Counted from the first letter of the stretch, positions 35,054 through 44,268 are shown. The stretch: DNA of 64,000 bases from Ensifer adhaerens (GCF_013283195.1 NZ_JABEKT010000001.1:3359473-3423472); one strand, 5' to 3'. The notes: generated by a model from the sequence alone, not told the origin. Program-made: numbers and translations.

Positions 35054-35098
35054 TCAGCGAGCCCACCACCAGATCGAAATGTTGCGTGCATTTGTCAT
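35054..35098 (-). CDS. trpL: trp leader peptide
   Basis: A 14-codon peptide, MTNARNISIWWWAR, with three consecutive tryptophan codons. It is nearly the S. meliloti trpL peptide, differing near the N-terminus. Low charged tRNA-Trp stalls the ribosome at the Trp codons, which prevents the attenuator (34986-35018) and lets trpE(G) be transcribed. The predicted -10 places the transcription start at about the ATG, so it is probably translated from a leaderless mRNA, as known for S. meliloti. A released leader RNA (rnTrpL) is expected when Trp is sufficient. Confidence 0.93.
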   Translation of the reverse strand: MTNARNISIWWWAR

Positions 35099-35106
35099 GG
35101 GCGAAA

Positions 35107-35135
35107 GTGTTAGCGCGGGTTGCGCCCTTGCGCAA
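35107..35135 (-). promoter_or_regulatory. trpL/trpE(G) promoter
   Basis: On the minus strand TTGCGC (plus 35130-35135), a 17-base spacer and TAACAC (35107-35112). The start point would fall near 35099, essentially at the trpL ATG. Confidence 0.6.
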
Positions 35136-35166
35136 GCGGGAAAAAGCGGCACCGTAGAGGCAAAAG

Positions 35167-35193
35167 AAAAGGCGGCCACAAGGACCGCCTTTT
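35167..35193 (-). terminator. Terminator of the haem receptor gene
   Basis: AAAAGGCGG pairs with CCGCCTTTT; on the minus strand the second arm is followed by CTTTTG. It lies 25 bases after the receptor stop codon. Confidence 0.78.
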
Positions 35194-35217
35194 CGACTGG
35201 AGTTCGTCTGGTATCGC

Positions 35218-37323
35218 TTAGAACTTGGCCTTGGCAGTAACCAGGAAGGTGCGGCCGCGACCGGTGTCGATCGTGCTGCCGGCAATGGTGCTCGACGATG
35301 GGGTATAGGTCTTGTCGAACAGGTTCGTCACCGTTCCGGTCACCTCGAAGCCATTCTCGAACTTGTAGTTCGCGAACATATCGACCAGGCCGTAACCCGG
35401 AACGGTCGGCGGTGTGCGGTTGATCGCACCGACGTCGGCGCTCGATACGGCGTAGAAGCGCGTTCCGACCGTCAGGCGTTGATCTTCGAGGAAGCGGGCG
35501 CCGAGCGTCGCGCTGACAATGTTGTCCGGCAGATAGCTCTGCACGCCGAACCCGTTGACCTGCGACGGCAGCTTGCTGTCGGTGTAGGTATAGGCAAGGT
35601 CGCCGAACACGAAGCCTGCATCATAGGCCGCCTGCAGTTCGAAGCCCTGAACCGTCGAGGTGCCCGGGTTGTTGGCGAAGAAGATCTGACGGCCGCCATT
35701 GAGCAGGACTGCAGTGATGTAGTTGTCGATCCTGTTGTGGAAGTAGTTGGCCTTCACCCGCAGGCTGTCGCTGGAATCGAGCAAGCCGTCGAAGGAGAAA
35801 TTGGCGCCGACTTCCCACCCCTTGGAGGTTTCAGGCTCCAGGAACGGATTGGGGAAGAAGGACTGGCCGCTCGGACCCGGATGCGTGCCGCCGGCAAAGG
35901 TTTCGTTGACGGTCGGCGAGCGCGAGGTCTCGGCGTAGGTCACGTAGGGCTGGAACCAGTCGGTCGGGTTGAGAGCAAGCGTGATGCTCGGGTTGAGGCG
36001 GCCGTCGGACTTGTCAACCGTGTAGGGGCCAGCCGGAAGACCGATCGGGTTGCCGGCAACGACAGCGCCCGAACCGTCGAGGCTGTAGTGGTCCCACCGC
36101 AGGCCGGCCGTCAGGTCGACGATGCCGTAGGTGAAGGTCGTATTGCTGAAGACGCCCGTCGTGGCATTGGTGCCGCTGCCGTTGACGCCAGCGCCCGGCC
36201 GCGCCGTGCTGTTGATGACGTCGTAGTCGTCGCGGAAATACTCGACGCCGTAATTGGCCCGGACCGCCACTTCGCCGAGATCGAACAGCGAGGTGTTGGA
36301 GACGTCGAAGCCCTTGCCGGTATCGGTGATGCGGCGACCTGCGGCAGTACCGGCACCGTTCACATCGGCGTCGTACTTCATCTTCAGCCGGTTCCAGTAG
36401 GCATTGGCGCGGAAGTCGATGAGCTCGTTGTCCGGCGTGTAGGAATAGCTTGCCGCCAGCGTCTGGTTGTTCACGTTCTGGAAGTAGGAGTTGGCGAAGA
36501 AGTCGTTGTCATAGGTGATGCCGCTGAACTTGAAGGTATGATCCTTGTCCGGCGTCACTTCGAACTTCAGCATGCCCGACAGCAGGTCCTCCTCGGTGTA
36601 GGGAACCTTAACGCCGTTGCCATTGTCGTAGTTGCCCGGATCGGCCTTGCTGATGCCGCCCAATACCGAGAATACGTCGTTGAAGCGATAGGCGCCGATC
36701 AGCGATTCCGACCAGCCGGCACCGTTGGTGCCGTAGGTGGCCGAGGCGATGCCGCCATAGTTCTTGCCGTCCTGGATCAGATCTTCGACGTCATAGGTCC
36801 TGAAGTTGACCGAACCGGCCAGCGCACCACCGCCAACACCGTTGACCGCGCCACGGGTCACGTCGATCTCGGACAGGAACGCCGGGTCGAAATAGGCAAA
36901 GCCCTGCGCTTCATGGCCGGTGAAGCGGAAATTCTGGCGCACGCCGTCGATCATCATGTTGACGCGGCCGGAACCTTCGAAGCCACGGATGTTGACGGCC
37001 ACGCCCGGGTTCTGCGGGTTGTTCGCCGTCGATGTGCCAGGAACGCCGCGCAAGAGGTCGTCGGTTTCAAGCCCGGACTGAAGGTCGATCTGGTCGGTCG
37101 TCACCACGCTGACCGGGCCGGCCTTCGCATAGGGGTCACTGGTGCGTGCGCCCTTGACGACGATCGGCGACAGGAAGGTTTCACCCTTCTTTGCAGCTTC
37201 AGCCGTCTGCTCGTTTGCCTTCTGTTCGGTCGTCGCGGTCTGCGAGAAGGCAGCCGTTGCAGCGGAAAGAGCAAGTGTAGTCGTGCAAGCCAGAAGTGCC
37301 AGGCGACGGTGCCGGTTAAGCAT
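35218..37323 (-). CDS. shmR: TonB-dependent haem receptor, ShmR-like
   Basis: A 701-residue outer-membrane receptor. A signal peptide (about 1-28, LLACTTTLALSAATAAFSQ) is followed by a TonB box-like FLSPIVVKGAR, a plug domain (DLLRGVPGTSTANNPQNPGV, IRGFEGSGRVNMMIDGVRQN) and a 22-strand barrel ending in the required aromatic residue (VTAKAKF). The sequence is of the haemoglobin/haem receptor family; SRSPTVNETF...NPFLEPETS corresponds to the FRAP/NPNL region of haem receptors. It likely imports haem, as ShmR does in S. meliloti. An IRO box lies upstream. No hmu transport operon is present here, which agrees with shmR being unlinked. Confidence 0.82.
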   Translation of the reverse strand: MLNRHRRLALLACTTTLALSAATAAFSQTATTEQKANEQTAEAAKKGETFLSPIVVKGARTSDPYAKAGPVSVVTTDQIDLQSGLETDDLLRGVPGTSTANNPQNPGVAVNIRGFEGSGRVNMMIDGVRQNFRFTGHEAQGFAYFDPAFLSEIDVTRGAVNGVGGGALAGSVNFRTYDVEDLIQDGKNYGGIASATYGTNGAGWSESLIGAYRFNDVFSVLGGISKADPGNYDNGNGVKVPYTEEDLLSGMLKFEVTPDKDHTFKFSGITYDNDFFANSYFQNVNNQTLAASYSYTPDNELIDFRANAYWNRLKMKYDADVNGAGTAAGRRITDTGKGFDVSNTSLFDLGEVAVRANYGVEYFRDDYDVINSTARPGAGVNGSGTNATTGVFSNTTFTYGIVDLTAGLRWDHYSLDGSGAVVAGNPIGLPAGPYTVDKSDGRLNPSITLALNPTDWFQPYVTYAETSRSPTVNETFAGGTHPGPSGQSFFPNPFLEPETSKGWEVGANFSFDGLLDSSDSLRVKANYFHNRIDNYITAVLLNGGRQIFFANNPGTSTVQGFELQAAYDAGFVFGDLAYTYTDSKLPSQVNGFGVQSYLPDNIVSATLGARFLEDQRLTVGTRFYAVSSADVGAINRTPPTVPGYGLVDMFANYKFENGFEVTGTVTNLFDKTYTPSSSTIAGSTIDTGRGRTFLVTAKAKF

Positions 37324-37433
37324 GGACCAATCCTTTGAAATCATGGGCCGGGCTTGCTGTTGAGCGGCGAACTCAAGGGGCTGGCTGGGCGTGGGGTCGA
37401 AAGCGTTGCGACATTGCGTCGCCTCATTTATGC

Positions 37434-37462
37434 CGCATAAAAAACATGACTATTGTTGTCAA
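37434..37462 (-). promoter_or_regulatory. Haem receptor promoter with RirA-type IRO box
   Basis: On the minus strand TTGACA (plus 37457-37462), a 17-base spacer and TATGCG (37434-37439). The -35 overlaps TGA-N9-TCA at 37447-37461, the IRO-box consensus bound by the iron regulator RirA. Repression under iron-replete conditions is expected. Confidence 0.68.
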
Positions 37463-37617
37463 CATAGAAACGCTTCCCCCACAATTTATGGGATCGTCCC
37501 AATTCGGGGCGTTGCCGAACTGCAACGCTCTTTGGGCGAGGCCGATGAAACCAGATCGCCTCCCATGCGTTCCTCCCCCTCTTGGGCTACCGCTCCGGAC
37601 CCCGTGAAAGGATACGC

Positions 37618-38562
37618 ATGCGTTGCCATATCCCTCTGATTTTCCTGTCGACATTGCTCCTCACTGGCGCGAGCCTTCCTAAATCCGGACCTCTTCCTTC
37701 CGAAAAACCGCCGACCGAAGCGCAGGCCGACGCGCCAATTCCGGCGCCTGAAAAAAAGCCTGGAACGCCGGCAAAGGATGGTGAGGCAAACAAGAACCAA
37801 CCGCCGCCAGAAGAAGAGCAGGACAGCCAAACGCCGACACCTGAGCCGAAGCCGTCAGAAGGCACGGACACCGAGAAGGCTGACGACAAGGGAGCCGACG
37901 ACAAGAAGGGCGACACAGCCGTAGGGGAAAAGGAGAAGGGCAAACCTGCGGACGACAAAGTCGAAGCACCCCCGATCACCTACCCGCCGGTCGAAAAGGA
38001 GAACCCGGCCGATTACGCCAAATGCCTGTCGGAGCTGAAGGCACTGGGCGCGGTCTTCACCGAGGCCAAGCGGATCGACGATGGTAAGGGCTGCGGCATC
38101 GACAAGCCGCTCGATGTCACCAGCGTGCTGCCCGACGTCACGCTGGCGCCGAAAGGGCTGATGCGCTGCGAGGCGGCACTGGCGCTGGCGCGCTGGACCA
38201 AGGAAGCGGTGCAGCCGGCGTCTGACGTGGCCTTTGCCAAGGGCACGACGGTCAAGACGCTGAACCAGGCCTCCACCTATATCTGCCGCCTGCGCAACAA
38301 TGCCAAGACCGGCAAGATTTCGGAGCATGCGCACGGCAACGCCGTCGACATCGCGTCCTTCACCTTAAGCGACGGCAAGATCATCGAGATCCAGCCGCGC
38401 GACGAGGACGGCACCATGACCGGCGCCTTTCAGCGGGCGATCACCGCATCGGCCTGCCTCTATTTCAAGACCGTGCTCGATCCCGGCAGCGACGCAGCGC
38501 ACGAAACGCACCTGCATCTCGACGTGATCGACCGCAGGAACGAATACCGCTACTGCCGCTAA
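37618..38562 (+). CDS. Extensin-like C-terminal domain protein
   Basis: A 314-residue exported protein. An N-terminal signal (MRCHIPLIFLSTLLLTGASL) precedes a ~100-residue disordered, Pro/Lys/Glu-rich linker, then an extensin-like C-terminal domain. The domain holds the zinc-peptidase-like motif SEHAHGNAVDIASF and HETHLHLDV, with conserved cysteines (ICRLRN, CLYF). It resembles M15-type carboxypeptidases and probably acts in the periplasm or cell wall. AAAGGA before the ATG supports the start. Activity untested. Confidence 0.88.
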   Translation: MRCHIPLIFLSTLLLTGASLPKSGPLPSEKPPTEAQADAPIPAPEKKPGTPAKDGEANKNQPPPEEEQDSQTPTPEPKPSEGTDTEKADDKGADDKKGDTAVGEKEKGKPADDKVEAPPITYPPVEKENPADYAKCLSELKALGAVFTEAKRIDDGKGCGIDKPLDVTSVLPDVTLAPKGLMRCEAALALARWTKEAVQPASDVAFAKGTTVKTLNQASTYICRLRNNAKTGKISEHAHGNAVDIASFTLSDGKIIEIQPRDEDGTMTGAFQRAITASACLYFKTVLDPGSDAAHETHLHLDVIDRRNEYRYCR

Positions 38563-39026
38563 CTCTTTCCGTGTCCGAGGGCGACGAACTCGCCCTCGAA
38601 ACGCCCCGCAAGCTCGTCACCATCGAGCAATTCAGCAGCAACGACGATGCGTGCCTTGCCCCGACGATGAAACATGCGCAGGAAATCCGGCCATTGCCCG
38701 ATGTCTGCAAGGGTCGCGCAAGCCGCAAATGGACCGGCCACCGGCTTCAGATACTCCATGCGGTTGCTCTGGATCACCAGGCGTGCCGGAACGCCGGCGC
38801 GGGTCAGCCGCACATGCAGCAGCGACCATGCGGACAGGATCGACAGCGCCGAGGCACTACCGCCGAACACCGTTTCGCGATGATTGATGTTCGGGGCCAG
38901 CGGTGCCGAGAGCCGCACGTGCTCGTCCGTTACCTCGTCGACATGAACCTGCATCGCCGCGGACAGCGGAATATGGGCGTGAAGATAGGCTTCGAGGTTG
39001 AGCGGGGTCATGGGCGGCTTTTCCAT
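38559..39026 (-). CDS. YiiD_C-type thioesterase-fold protein
   Basis: A 155-residue hot-dog fold protein of the YiiD C-terminal (PaaI-like) thioesterase group: NINHRETVFGGSASALSILSAW carries the conserved NHxxTxFGG signature. The ATG at 39026 or 39011 may be used; the latter has GGAAAA upstream. It is convergent with the extensin-like gene and their ends overlap by four bases. Substrate unknown. Confidence 0.85.
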   Translation of the reverse strand: MEKPPMTPLNLEAYLHAHIPLSAAMQVHVDEVTDEHVRLSAPLAPNINHRETVFGGSASALSILSAWSLLHVRLTRAGVPARLVIQSNRMEYLKPVAGPFAACATLADIGQWPDFLRMFHRRGKARIVVAAELLDGDELAGRFEGEFVALGHGKS

Positions 39027-39239
39027 TCGGCTGAGGACGTCTTGGATGGCAGGTCACCTGAAGAGATGAGCACGGCGACGCCGCCCTCCACAATAGTCTG
39101 AACGTTTGGCGCCCTCTCATGAACATTCCGCAGCACACCCAGGCCAACAAAGGCAACGCCGGCGCCTTGTCGGATCCGGTTTCCTTTCCCAGATAGCAGT
39201 CCAGGCAAATCGCAATCCCCCAACACCCGAGGAACCACC

Positions 39240-39746
39240 ATGGCACTCACAATGTACCGGCTCTCCGTTCCCACTTTCGTCCATGGCTTCGCTGTCCTCG
39301 GCAAATTGCTCGACAAGGCCGAGGCCCATGCCGGCGAAACGGGCCTTTCGCTCGACGATCTCGTCAACGCCCGGCTCACCGCCGACATGCTGCCGTTCTC
39401 CGGCCAGGTCCAGCGCGCCAGCGACACGTCGAAGGGCACCATCGCCCGGCTGACCGATCTCCAAGTGCCGAGCTTTCCTGACGAGGAGAAGACGTTTGCG
39501 GATCTGCGCGAGCGCATCGGCAAGTCGGTGGCGTTCCTCGAAACGGTCCGGCCGGCCGACCTCGACGGCAGCGAGACCCGCGAGGTCACACTCAACTTCA
39601 CCAAGCTGAAGATGACGCTCTCCGGCGAGGACTATCTGCTGAAGTTCGTTCTGCCGAACTTCTATTTCCATCTGACCACGGCCTACGACATCCTGCGCCA
39701 CAAGGGTGTTCCGGTCGGCAAGGCAGACTTCATCAGCCTCAGCTGA
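39240..39746 (+). CDS. DUF1993 family protein
   Basis: A 168-residue helical protein of the DUF1993 family (DinB-like four-helix fold). MYRLSVPTFVHGFAVLGKLLDKAE and RLTADMLPFSGQVQRASD are the family pattern; the C-terminal LPNFYFHLTTAYDILRHKGVPVGK is nearly invariant in it. Cytoplasmic, no signal peptide. It is monocistronic and its end is marked by a strong palindrome and the mosaic repeat. Function unknown. Confidence 0.9.
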   Translation: MALTMYRLSVPTFVHGFAVLGKLLDKAEAHAGETGLSLDDLVNARLTADMLPFSGQVQRASDTSKGTIARLTDLQVPSFPDEEKTFADLRERIGKSVAFLETVRPADLDGSETREVTLNFTKLKMTLSGEDYLLKFVLPNFYFHLTTAYDILRHKGVPVGKADFISLS

Positions 39747-39786
39747 GGCTGTGCATGAAATGGAAGGTGCGGAGCTGTAACGTCAG

Positions 39787-39828
39787 TCGACAACGCCTCA
39801 AATCGATTTCGTTTTGAGGCGTTGTCGA
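39787..39828. repeat. Perfect 16-bp inverted repeat
   Basis: Bases 39787-39802 pair perfectly with 39813-39828 around a 10-base loop. It lies 40 bases after the DUF1993 stop codon and next to the second mosaic repeat. It may act as a terminator for either convergent gene, but lacks a U-run. Confidence 0.7.
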
Positions 39829-39842
39829 TCCTTGCGATCGGC

Positions 39843-39948
39843 TAAAGCATTTCCAGGAAAAGTGCGGAGCGGTTTTCCGTCAGGAATTGCGTAAAAACAG
39901 AGACATAGAGCGTTTCTGTGTTTCCGTCTAAATCGGAAACGCTCTAGA
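39843..39948. repeat. RIME-like intergenic mosaic repeat, copy 2
   Basis: A second copy of the element at 16441-16546, with two base differences over 106 positions. It lies between convergent genes again. Its last bases (CTAG within 39943-39948) supply the TAG stop codon of formate-THF ligase. Confidence 0.8.
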
Positions 39949-41623
39949 ACAGCCCTTCGATGTAGCCCTGTTGGTTGAGATAAATCTTCTCCGACGACGG
40001 CACCTTCGGCAGGCCGGGCATGGTCATGATCTCGCCGGTGATGACGACGACGAAACCCGCTCCTGCAGCAAGCCGGACTTCGCGGATAGGAACCGCGTGT
40101 CCGGTCGGCGCGCCGCGCAGGTTGGGGTCGGTCGAGAACGAATATTGCGTCTTGGCCATGCAGATCGGCAGGTGGCCATAACCCTGGTCCTCCCAGGTGC
40201 GCAATTGGTCACGCACCGACTTGTCGGCGATCACTTCGCTGGCATGGTAGATGTCCTTGGCGATCGTCTCGATCTTGTGGAACAGCGACATCTCGTCGGG
40301 ATAGAGCGGCGAAAACTGCGAGTGGCCGCCCTCGGCAAGCTCGGCCACCTTGCGTGCCAGTTCCTCGATGCCGGCTGAGCCTTCGGCCCAGTGGCGGCAG
40401 AGCACGGCCTCGGCACCGAGCGTTGCGACATAATCCTTGATTGCCTGCACCTCGGCCTCGGTGTCGGAGGTGAAATGATTGATCGCCACGATCGCCGGCA
40501 CGCCGAATTTTTTCACGTTCTGCACGTGGCGGCCAAGATTGGCGCAACCCTTGCGCAGCGCCTCCAGGTTTTCCTTGCCGAGATCGTCCTTCTTGACCCC
40601 ACCATTCATCTTGATCGCGCGCACAGTGGCGACGATGACAGCGGCATCGGGCTTGAGCCCCGCCTTGCGGCACTTGATGTCGAAGAATTTTTCCGCCCCG
40701 AGATCGGCGCCGAAACCGGCTTCGGTCACCACGTAATCCGCAAGCTTGAGCGCCGTCGTGGTCGCGATCACCGAGTTGCAGCCATGGGCGATGTTGGCGA
40801 ACGGGCCGCCATGCACGAAGGCCGGGTTGTTCTCCAGCGTCTGCACCAGGTTCGGCTGCATCGCATCCTTCAAGAGCACCGTCATTGCGCCATCCGCCTT
40901 GATGTCGCGGGCAAAGACCGGGCTCTTGTCGCGCCGGTAACCAATGATGATATTCCCCAGGCGCTTTTCCAGATCCTTCAGATCCGTCGAGAGGCAGAGG
41001 ATCGCCATGACCTCGGAGGCGACGGTGATGTCGAAGCCGGTCTCGCGCGGGTAGCCGTTGGCGACGCCGCCGAGCGAACCGACGATGCTGCGCAGCGCCC
41101 GGTCGTTCATGTCCATCACCCGTCGCCAAGTGATGCGCCTGATGTCGATGTTCTGCTCATTGCCCCAGTAGATGTGGTTGTCGAGCAGCGCCGCAAGCAG
41201 GTTATGGGCGGAGGTGATGGCGTGGAAATCGCCGGTGAAATGAAGGTTCATGTCCTCCATCGGCACCACCTGGGCATAGCCGCCACCGGCCGCCCCGCCC
41301 TTGACACCAAAGCAGGGGCCGAGCGACGCCTCGCGGATACAGACGACCGCCCTCTTGCCGATGCGGTTGAGCCCGTCGCCGAGACCGACGGTCGTCGTCG
41401 TCTTGCCTTCGCCGGCGGGCGTCGGGTTGATTGCCGTCACCAGGATCAGGTGGCCGTTCTTGCGGTCCTTCTGGGCTGCAATGAAATCGGCGCTGATTTT
41501 CGCCTTGTCATGCCCGTAGGGCAGCAGATGCTCCGGCGGAATGCCGAGCTTTGCGCCCACCTCGAGGATCGGCTTCTTCTTCGCGGCACGCGCGATTTCG
41601 ATATCGGACTTGACCTCCGCCAT
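39944..41623 (-). CDS. fhs: Formate-tetrahydrofolate ligase
   Basis: This enzyme makes 10-formyl-THF from formate, THF and ATP in one-carbon metabolism. At 559 residues it has the normal length. The P-loop is [16 protein letters not shown] (residues 66-81), with the conserved [21 protein letters not shown] next to it and the C-terminal [18 protein letters not shown]. The ATG at 41623 has a very strong GGGAGGGG ribosome site. The TAG stop lies inside mosaic repeat copy 2, so the C-terminus (YIEGLF) is set by where the repeat inserted or evolved. Confidence 0.95.
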   Translation of the reverse strand: MAEVKSDIEIARAAKKKPILEVGAKLGIPPEHLLPYGHDKAKISADFIAAQKDRKNGHLILVTAINPTPAGEGKTTTTVGLGDGLNRIGKRAVVCIREASLGPCFGVKGGAAGGGYAQVVPMEDMNLHFTGDFHAITSAHNLLAALLDNHIYWGNEQNIDIRRITWRRVMDMNDRALRSIVGSLGGVANGYPRETGFDITVASEVMAILCLSTDLKDLEKRLGNIIIGYRRDKSPVFARDIKADGAMTVLLKDAMQPNLVQTLENNPAFVHGGPFANIAHGCNSVIATTTALKLADYVVTEAGFGADLGAEKFFDIKCRKAGLKPDAAVIVATVRAIKMNGGVKKDDLGKENLEALRKGCANLGRHVQNVKKFGVPAIVAINHFTSDTEAEVQAIKDYVATLGAEAVLCRHWAEGSAGIEELARKVAELAEGGHSQFSPLYPDEMSLFHKIETIAKDIYHASEVIADKSVRDQLRTWEDQGYGHLPICMAKTQYSFSTDPNLRGAPTGHAVPIREVRLAAGAGFVVVITGEIMTMPGLPKVPSSEKIYLNQQGYIEGLF

Positions 41624-41694
41624 GGGTTTTCCCCTCCCCCCAAGCTGCATTTTTTCTTTTGCCGCACCCCTTCATGGGATGAAGCTTGTTTCCA

Positions 41695-41714
41695 GCGGCT
41701 CCGGTCGGAGCCGC
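41695..41714. repeat. Hairpin downstream of the five-gene operon
   Basis: GCGGCTCC (41695-41702) pairs with GGAGCCGC (41707-41714), between the end of the DUF2333 gene and fhs. There is no U-run; it may block RNA decay or weakly terminate. Confidence 0.4.
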
Positions 41715-41732
41715 CGCCTTCAGGCATAAAAT

Positions 41733-42956
41733 TCAGCGTGCAAGAATGTCGCGCATTTCGACGATGTTGGAGCGCACCCGCAGGATATAGAAGCCCATGG
41801 TCGCCAGATGCGTCGGCATGATCCAGCCGGCCTCCTCGCCGTTGGAGATGATCAGCGGCTGGATGCGAAGCGCCGAGCGCAGCTGCTTGATCGTTTCCGT
41901 CCAGATCGGCGTCAGGCCGCGCTGGGCAACCACGTTCTCGAAGTCGGCACCGGCAGCCGAAAGGATGCCGTAATAGCCATAGAGCTGGCCGTAGGCGAAC
42001 CAGAAGCGGTCGTCGGCGCGCGTGTCGAACCAGCCGCCATTGTGGTTTTCCGAGCGCTCGCGAATGATCGCCGAGGTGTTGCCGAGGTCGTTGGCGATGC
42101 GGTCGAGGAATTCGACCAGGTTATCGGCGCGGCCGTCGAAGACGGCGTCGCACTTGGCAAGCGAAGCGTTGAAGGCGCGCATGTCCTTCATGGCGGCGCG
42201 ATAGAAGCTCGGTGTCGGCGTCTTCGGGCCGAACGGATTGAGACCGAAGTACCAAGTCTCCTCGTCGAACTGGATGTTGCCCCGCGCGCGCTGCAGGTCG
42301 TTGTTGATGCCGGAGGTGCCGCGAACGCGCCCGAGCGAATCGACGAGCTCCACCGAGGTGCGGCGGACCGCCTGGTTGATGCCGCGCTGGAACGATGCCT
42401 TGTTGTCGAGCCAGGGCGTATCGTCCCAGTCGAGGCCGAAGAAGCCGGTCTTGTAGAGCAGCATCGACGAGATCCAGGCATTCTCGTTGACGTTGAAATC
42501 GATGAGGTCGGCCGTGACATCGACGATCGCCGAGGTCTGGCACTGGGTTCCGGCCGGCAGCTGCACGGCGGCGAGCGCCTCGGGCGTCACTTCGGCCGGC
42601 GGCGTGGCGACTGCCGCCTGGTTGGCTGCAGCTGCGCCTGTCGTCGTCTGCCCTGTCGTCGCCCCCGGTCCGCTCACAGGCGAACCGGCCGGCACCTTGC
42701 GCTCGGCGAGCTTGTAACGGTCGATGTAGTCAGGGTTGAAGTTCGTCCAGGCCTGGGTCTGCCAGACGAAGTAGCCATAGAAGAAGATCAGGCCGAGCAG
42801 GATGATGCCGATCGGTCCCTTGATGATCCAGCTGCGCTGGCGATACCAGTTTCCAAGTGCCACGAACGGCCACAGCAGCCACGCAACGGCCAGGCCGATG
42901 CCGCGGCCGATCGCGGTAAAGACACGCTGGAAAAACGCGACGATCGGATCAAACAT
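41733..42956 (-). CDS. DUF2333 family membrane protein (gene 5 of uncharacterised operon)
   Basis: A 407-residue inner-membrane protein of the DUF2333 family. Hydrophobic stretches lie near the N-terminus (about residues 20-34 and 47-64: GPIGIILLGLIFFYGYFVWQ), followed by a Pro/Thr/Ala-rich linker (85-120) and a helical periplasmic domain (WISSMLLYKTGFFGLDWDDTPWLDNKASFQRG). It is the last gene of the five-gene operon, beginning three bases after the DUF6638-like gene. It could anchor the AAA+ machinery in the membrane. Function unknown. Confidence 0.88.
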   Translation of the reverse strand: MFDPIVAFFQRVFTAIGRGIGLAVAWLLWPFVALGNWYRQRSWIIKGPIGIILLGLIFFYGYFVWQTQAWTNFNPDYIDRYKLAERKVPAGSPVSGPGATTGQTTTGAAAANQAAVATPPAEVTPEALAAVQLPAGTQCQTSAIVDVTADLIDFNVNENAWISSMLLYKTGFFGLDWDDTPWLDNKASFQRGINQAVRRTSVELVDSLGRVRGTSGINNDLQRARGNIQFDEETWYFGLNPFGPKTPTPSFYRAAMKDMRAFNASLAKCDAVFDGRADNLVEFLDRIANDLGNTSAIIRERSENHNGGWFDTRADDRFWFAYGQLYGYYGILSAAGADFENVVAQRGLTPIWTETIKQLRSALRIQPLIISNGEEAGWIMPTHLATMGFYILRVRSNIVEMRDILAR

Positions 42957-42959
42957 GTC

Positions 42960-44249
42960 CTATTCCTCTCTGAGGCCGTAAAGCTTGCGGCGGAAGGCCG
43001 CCTTGTCTTTGAGATATGTCCCGGTCAGTGTCGCCACAACATATTCCCTGAACTTTTCGCTGTAACGCTCGTAGGCGTCATAAAACCCCTGCTTGTCGAA
43101 GACGAAGCGGGAGACGAAATCGCGAGGAACGAGCTGGGCGATCAGGCGATTGACCAGCCACTGATCGGGATGGCTGGGCGATGCCCTCACCAGCATGAAG
43201 CGGTTGGCCGGAGCGACATCCTGCATCCGGATGCCGCCGGTCGTTTGCACGGTGCGCAGCATTTCCTGCAGGAAAGGATAGGCGCCGTCCCGGGCAACGA
43301 GTGCGGCATTGCGGTGCATCCAGGTCTGCAGCCAGATCCGGTCGGCGCCGGCCAAATCCGCCGTCGGGTCGGCGTCGTTGATGAGCCCGCGCACCACCAT
43401 GTCGGCCCGATGCTGGTAGAGCCCTGATTCCTCGACCCAGGACGCCTGCGGCAGTTGCAGCCGCTTGGTCGAGGCGAGGAAATCGTAAATGCGGGCGTGA
43501 TCGTCGATGGCGATGTAGCTCACCTGCCAGGGCCGCGATCGGCGAAAACCGGGAACCGATGGGTCGCAGATAACCGTCGTTGTCTTGTCGTCGAGGAAGA
43601 CATAGACGCCGCCGAAATGATTGGCCCAGAAGGCATCGTGGCGGAAAACCAGCTGATCGGGCACCAGCGCATTCTGTCGGATATCGCCCGTCACCTTCGC
43701 CAGCTCGACCATGCGGTTGAGCATCACGTCGTCCGTCCAGGCGGTGGGCACCTTCTTCAGGCGGTCGACCAGACCGCGCAGTTCTGCCGCCTTGCCCAGC
43801 ATGTCCTCAGCTGAGAGCACCCGGAAGCGAACCTCATTGATCGACAAGAGGTCGTCGATATCGTCGACGATCGAAACCGAATCCTCGATCTCGCCGTAGA
43901 GCGCATCCTTGATCGTCACCGCGTTGATGGCGCGGCTGTTGGCGTTGAAGAACTCGTGCATCAACGCCGCCGTGTTGGAAAAGCTCGTATGCACCACCGG
44001 CAGCTCCGCCTGATCCGGCGTCATAATGATGAAGCGGCGGTTCACCCGGTTCGGGTCGAGATAGTCGCGGTCACCGAGCTCGTCGGCAATCTCCGGCGAA
44101 AATCCGGTCATGTCGATGCTGAAGCGCTCCAAGGCTGTGGGACGCAAGCCAAAGCCCTGCAGCGCCTTGTTGTAGCGCGCAATCAGATGCGGCTCGGAAA
44201 TATCGAGCAGCCGTCCATAGATGAGCTCGGCTTCGAGCAGACGTTTCAT
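42960..44249 (-). CDS. DUF6638-like protein (gene 4 of uncharacterised operon)
   Basis: A 429-residue cytoplasmic protein without signal peptide or membrane segment. I recall the pattern MKRLLEAELIYGRLLDISEPHLIARYN as DUF6638, with moderate confidence. It has no catalytic motif I recognise; a mixed helix/strand composition and a C-terminal basic tail (FRRKLYGLREE). The gene is 19 bases from the AAA+ ATPase gene and three from the DUF2333 gene. Likely a partner of the ATPase. Confidence 0.78.
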   Translation of the reverse strand: MKRLLEAELIYGRLLDISEPHLIARYNKALQGFGLRPTALERFSIDMTGFSPEIADELGDRDYLDPNRVNRRFIIMTPDQAELPVVHTSFSNTAALMHEFFNANSRAINAVTIKDALYGEIEDSVSIVDDIDDLLSINEVRFRVLSAEDMLGKAAELRGLVDRLKKVPTAWTDDVMLNRMVELAKVTGDIRQNALVPDQLVFRHDAFWANHFGGVYVFLDDKTTTVICDPSVPGFRRSRPWQVSYIAIDDHARIYDFLASTKRLQLPQASWVEESGLYQHRADMVVRGLINDADPTADLAGADRIWLQTWMHRNAALVARDGAYPFLQEMLRTVQTTGGIRMQDVAPANRFMLVRASPSHPDQWLVNRLIAQLVPRDFVSRFVFDKQGFYDAYERYSEKFREYVVATLTGTYLKDKAAFRRKLYGLREE

Positions 44250-44268
44250 CGGTCAGTGCTCCCCGCCA

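Noticed and set aside
33627-35240. A 537-codon plus-strand frame opposite trpE(G)
   Set aside because: Antisense to a well-conserved gene and would run through the trp attenuator; no domain recognised.
41808-43427. A 539-codon plus-strand frame opposite the DUF2333 and DUF6638-like genes
   Set aside because: Low-complexity Arg/Val/Glu-rich reverse frame; the minus-strand genes fit an operon with tight spacing.
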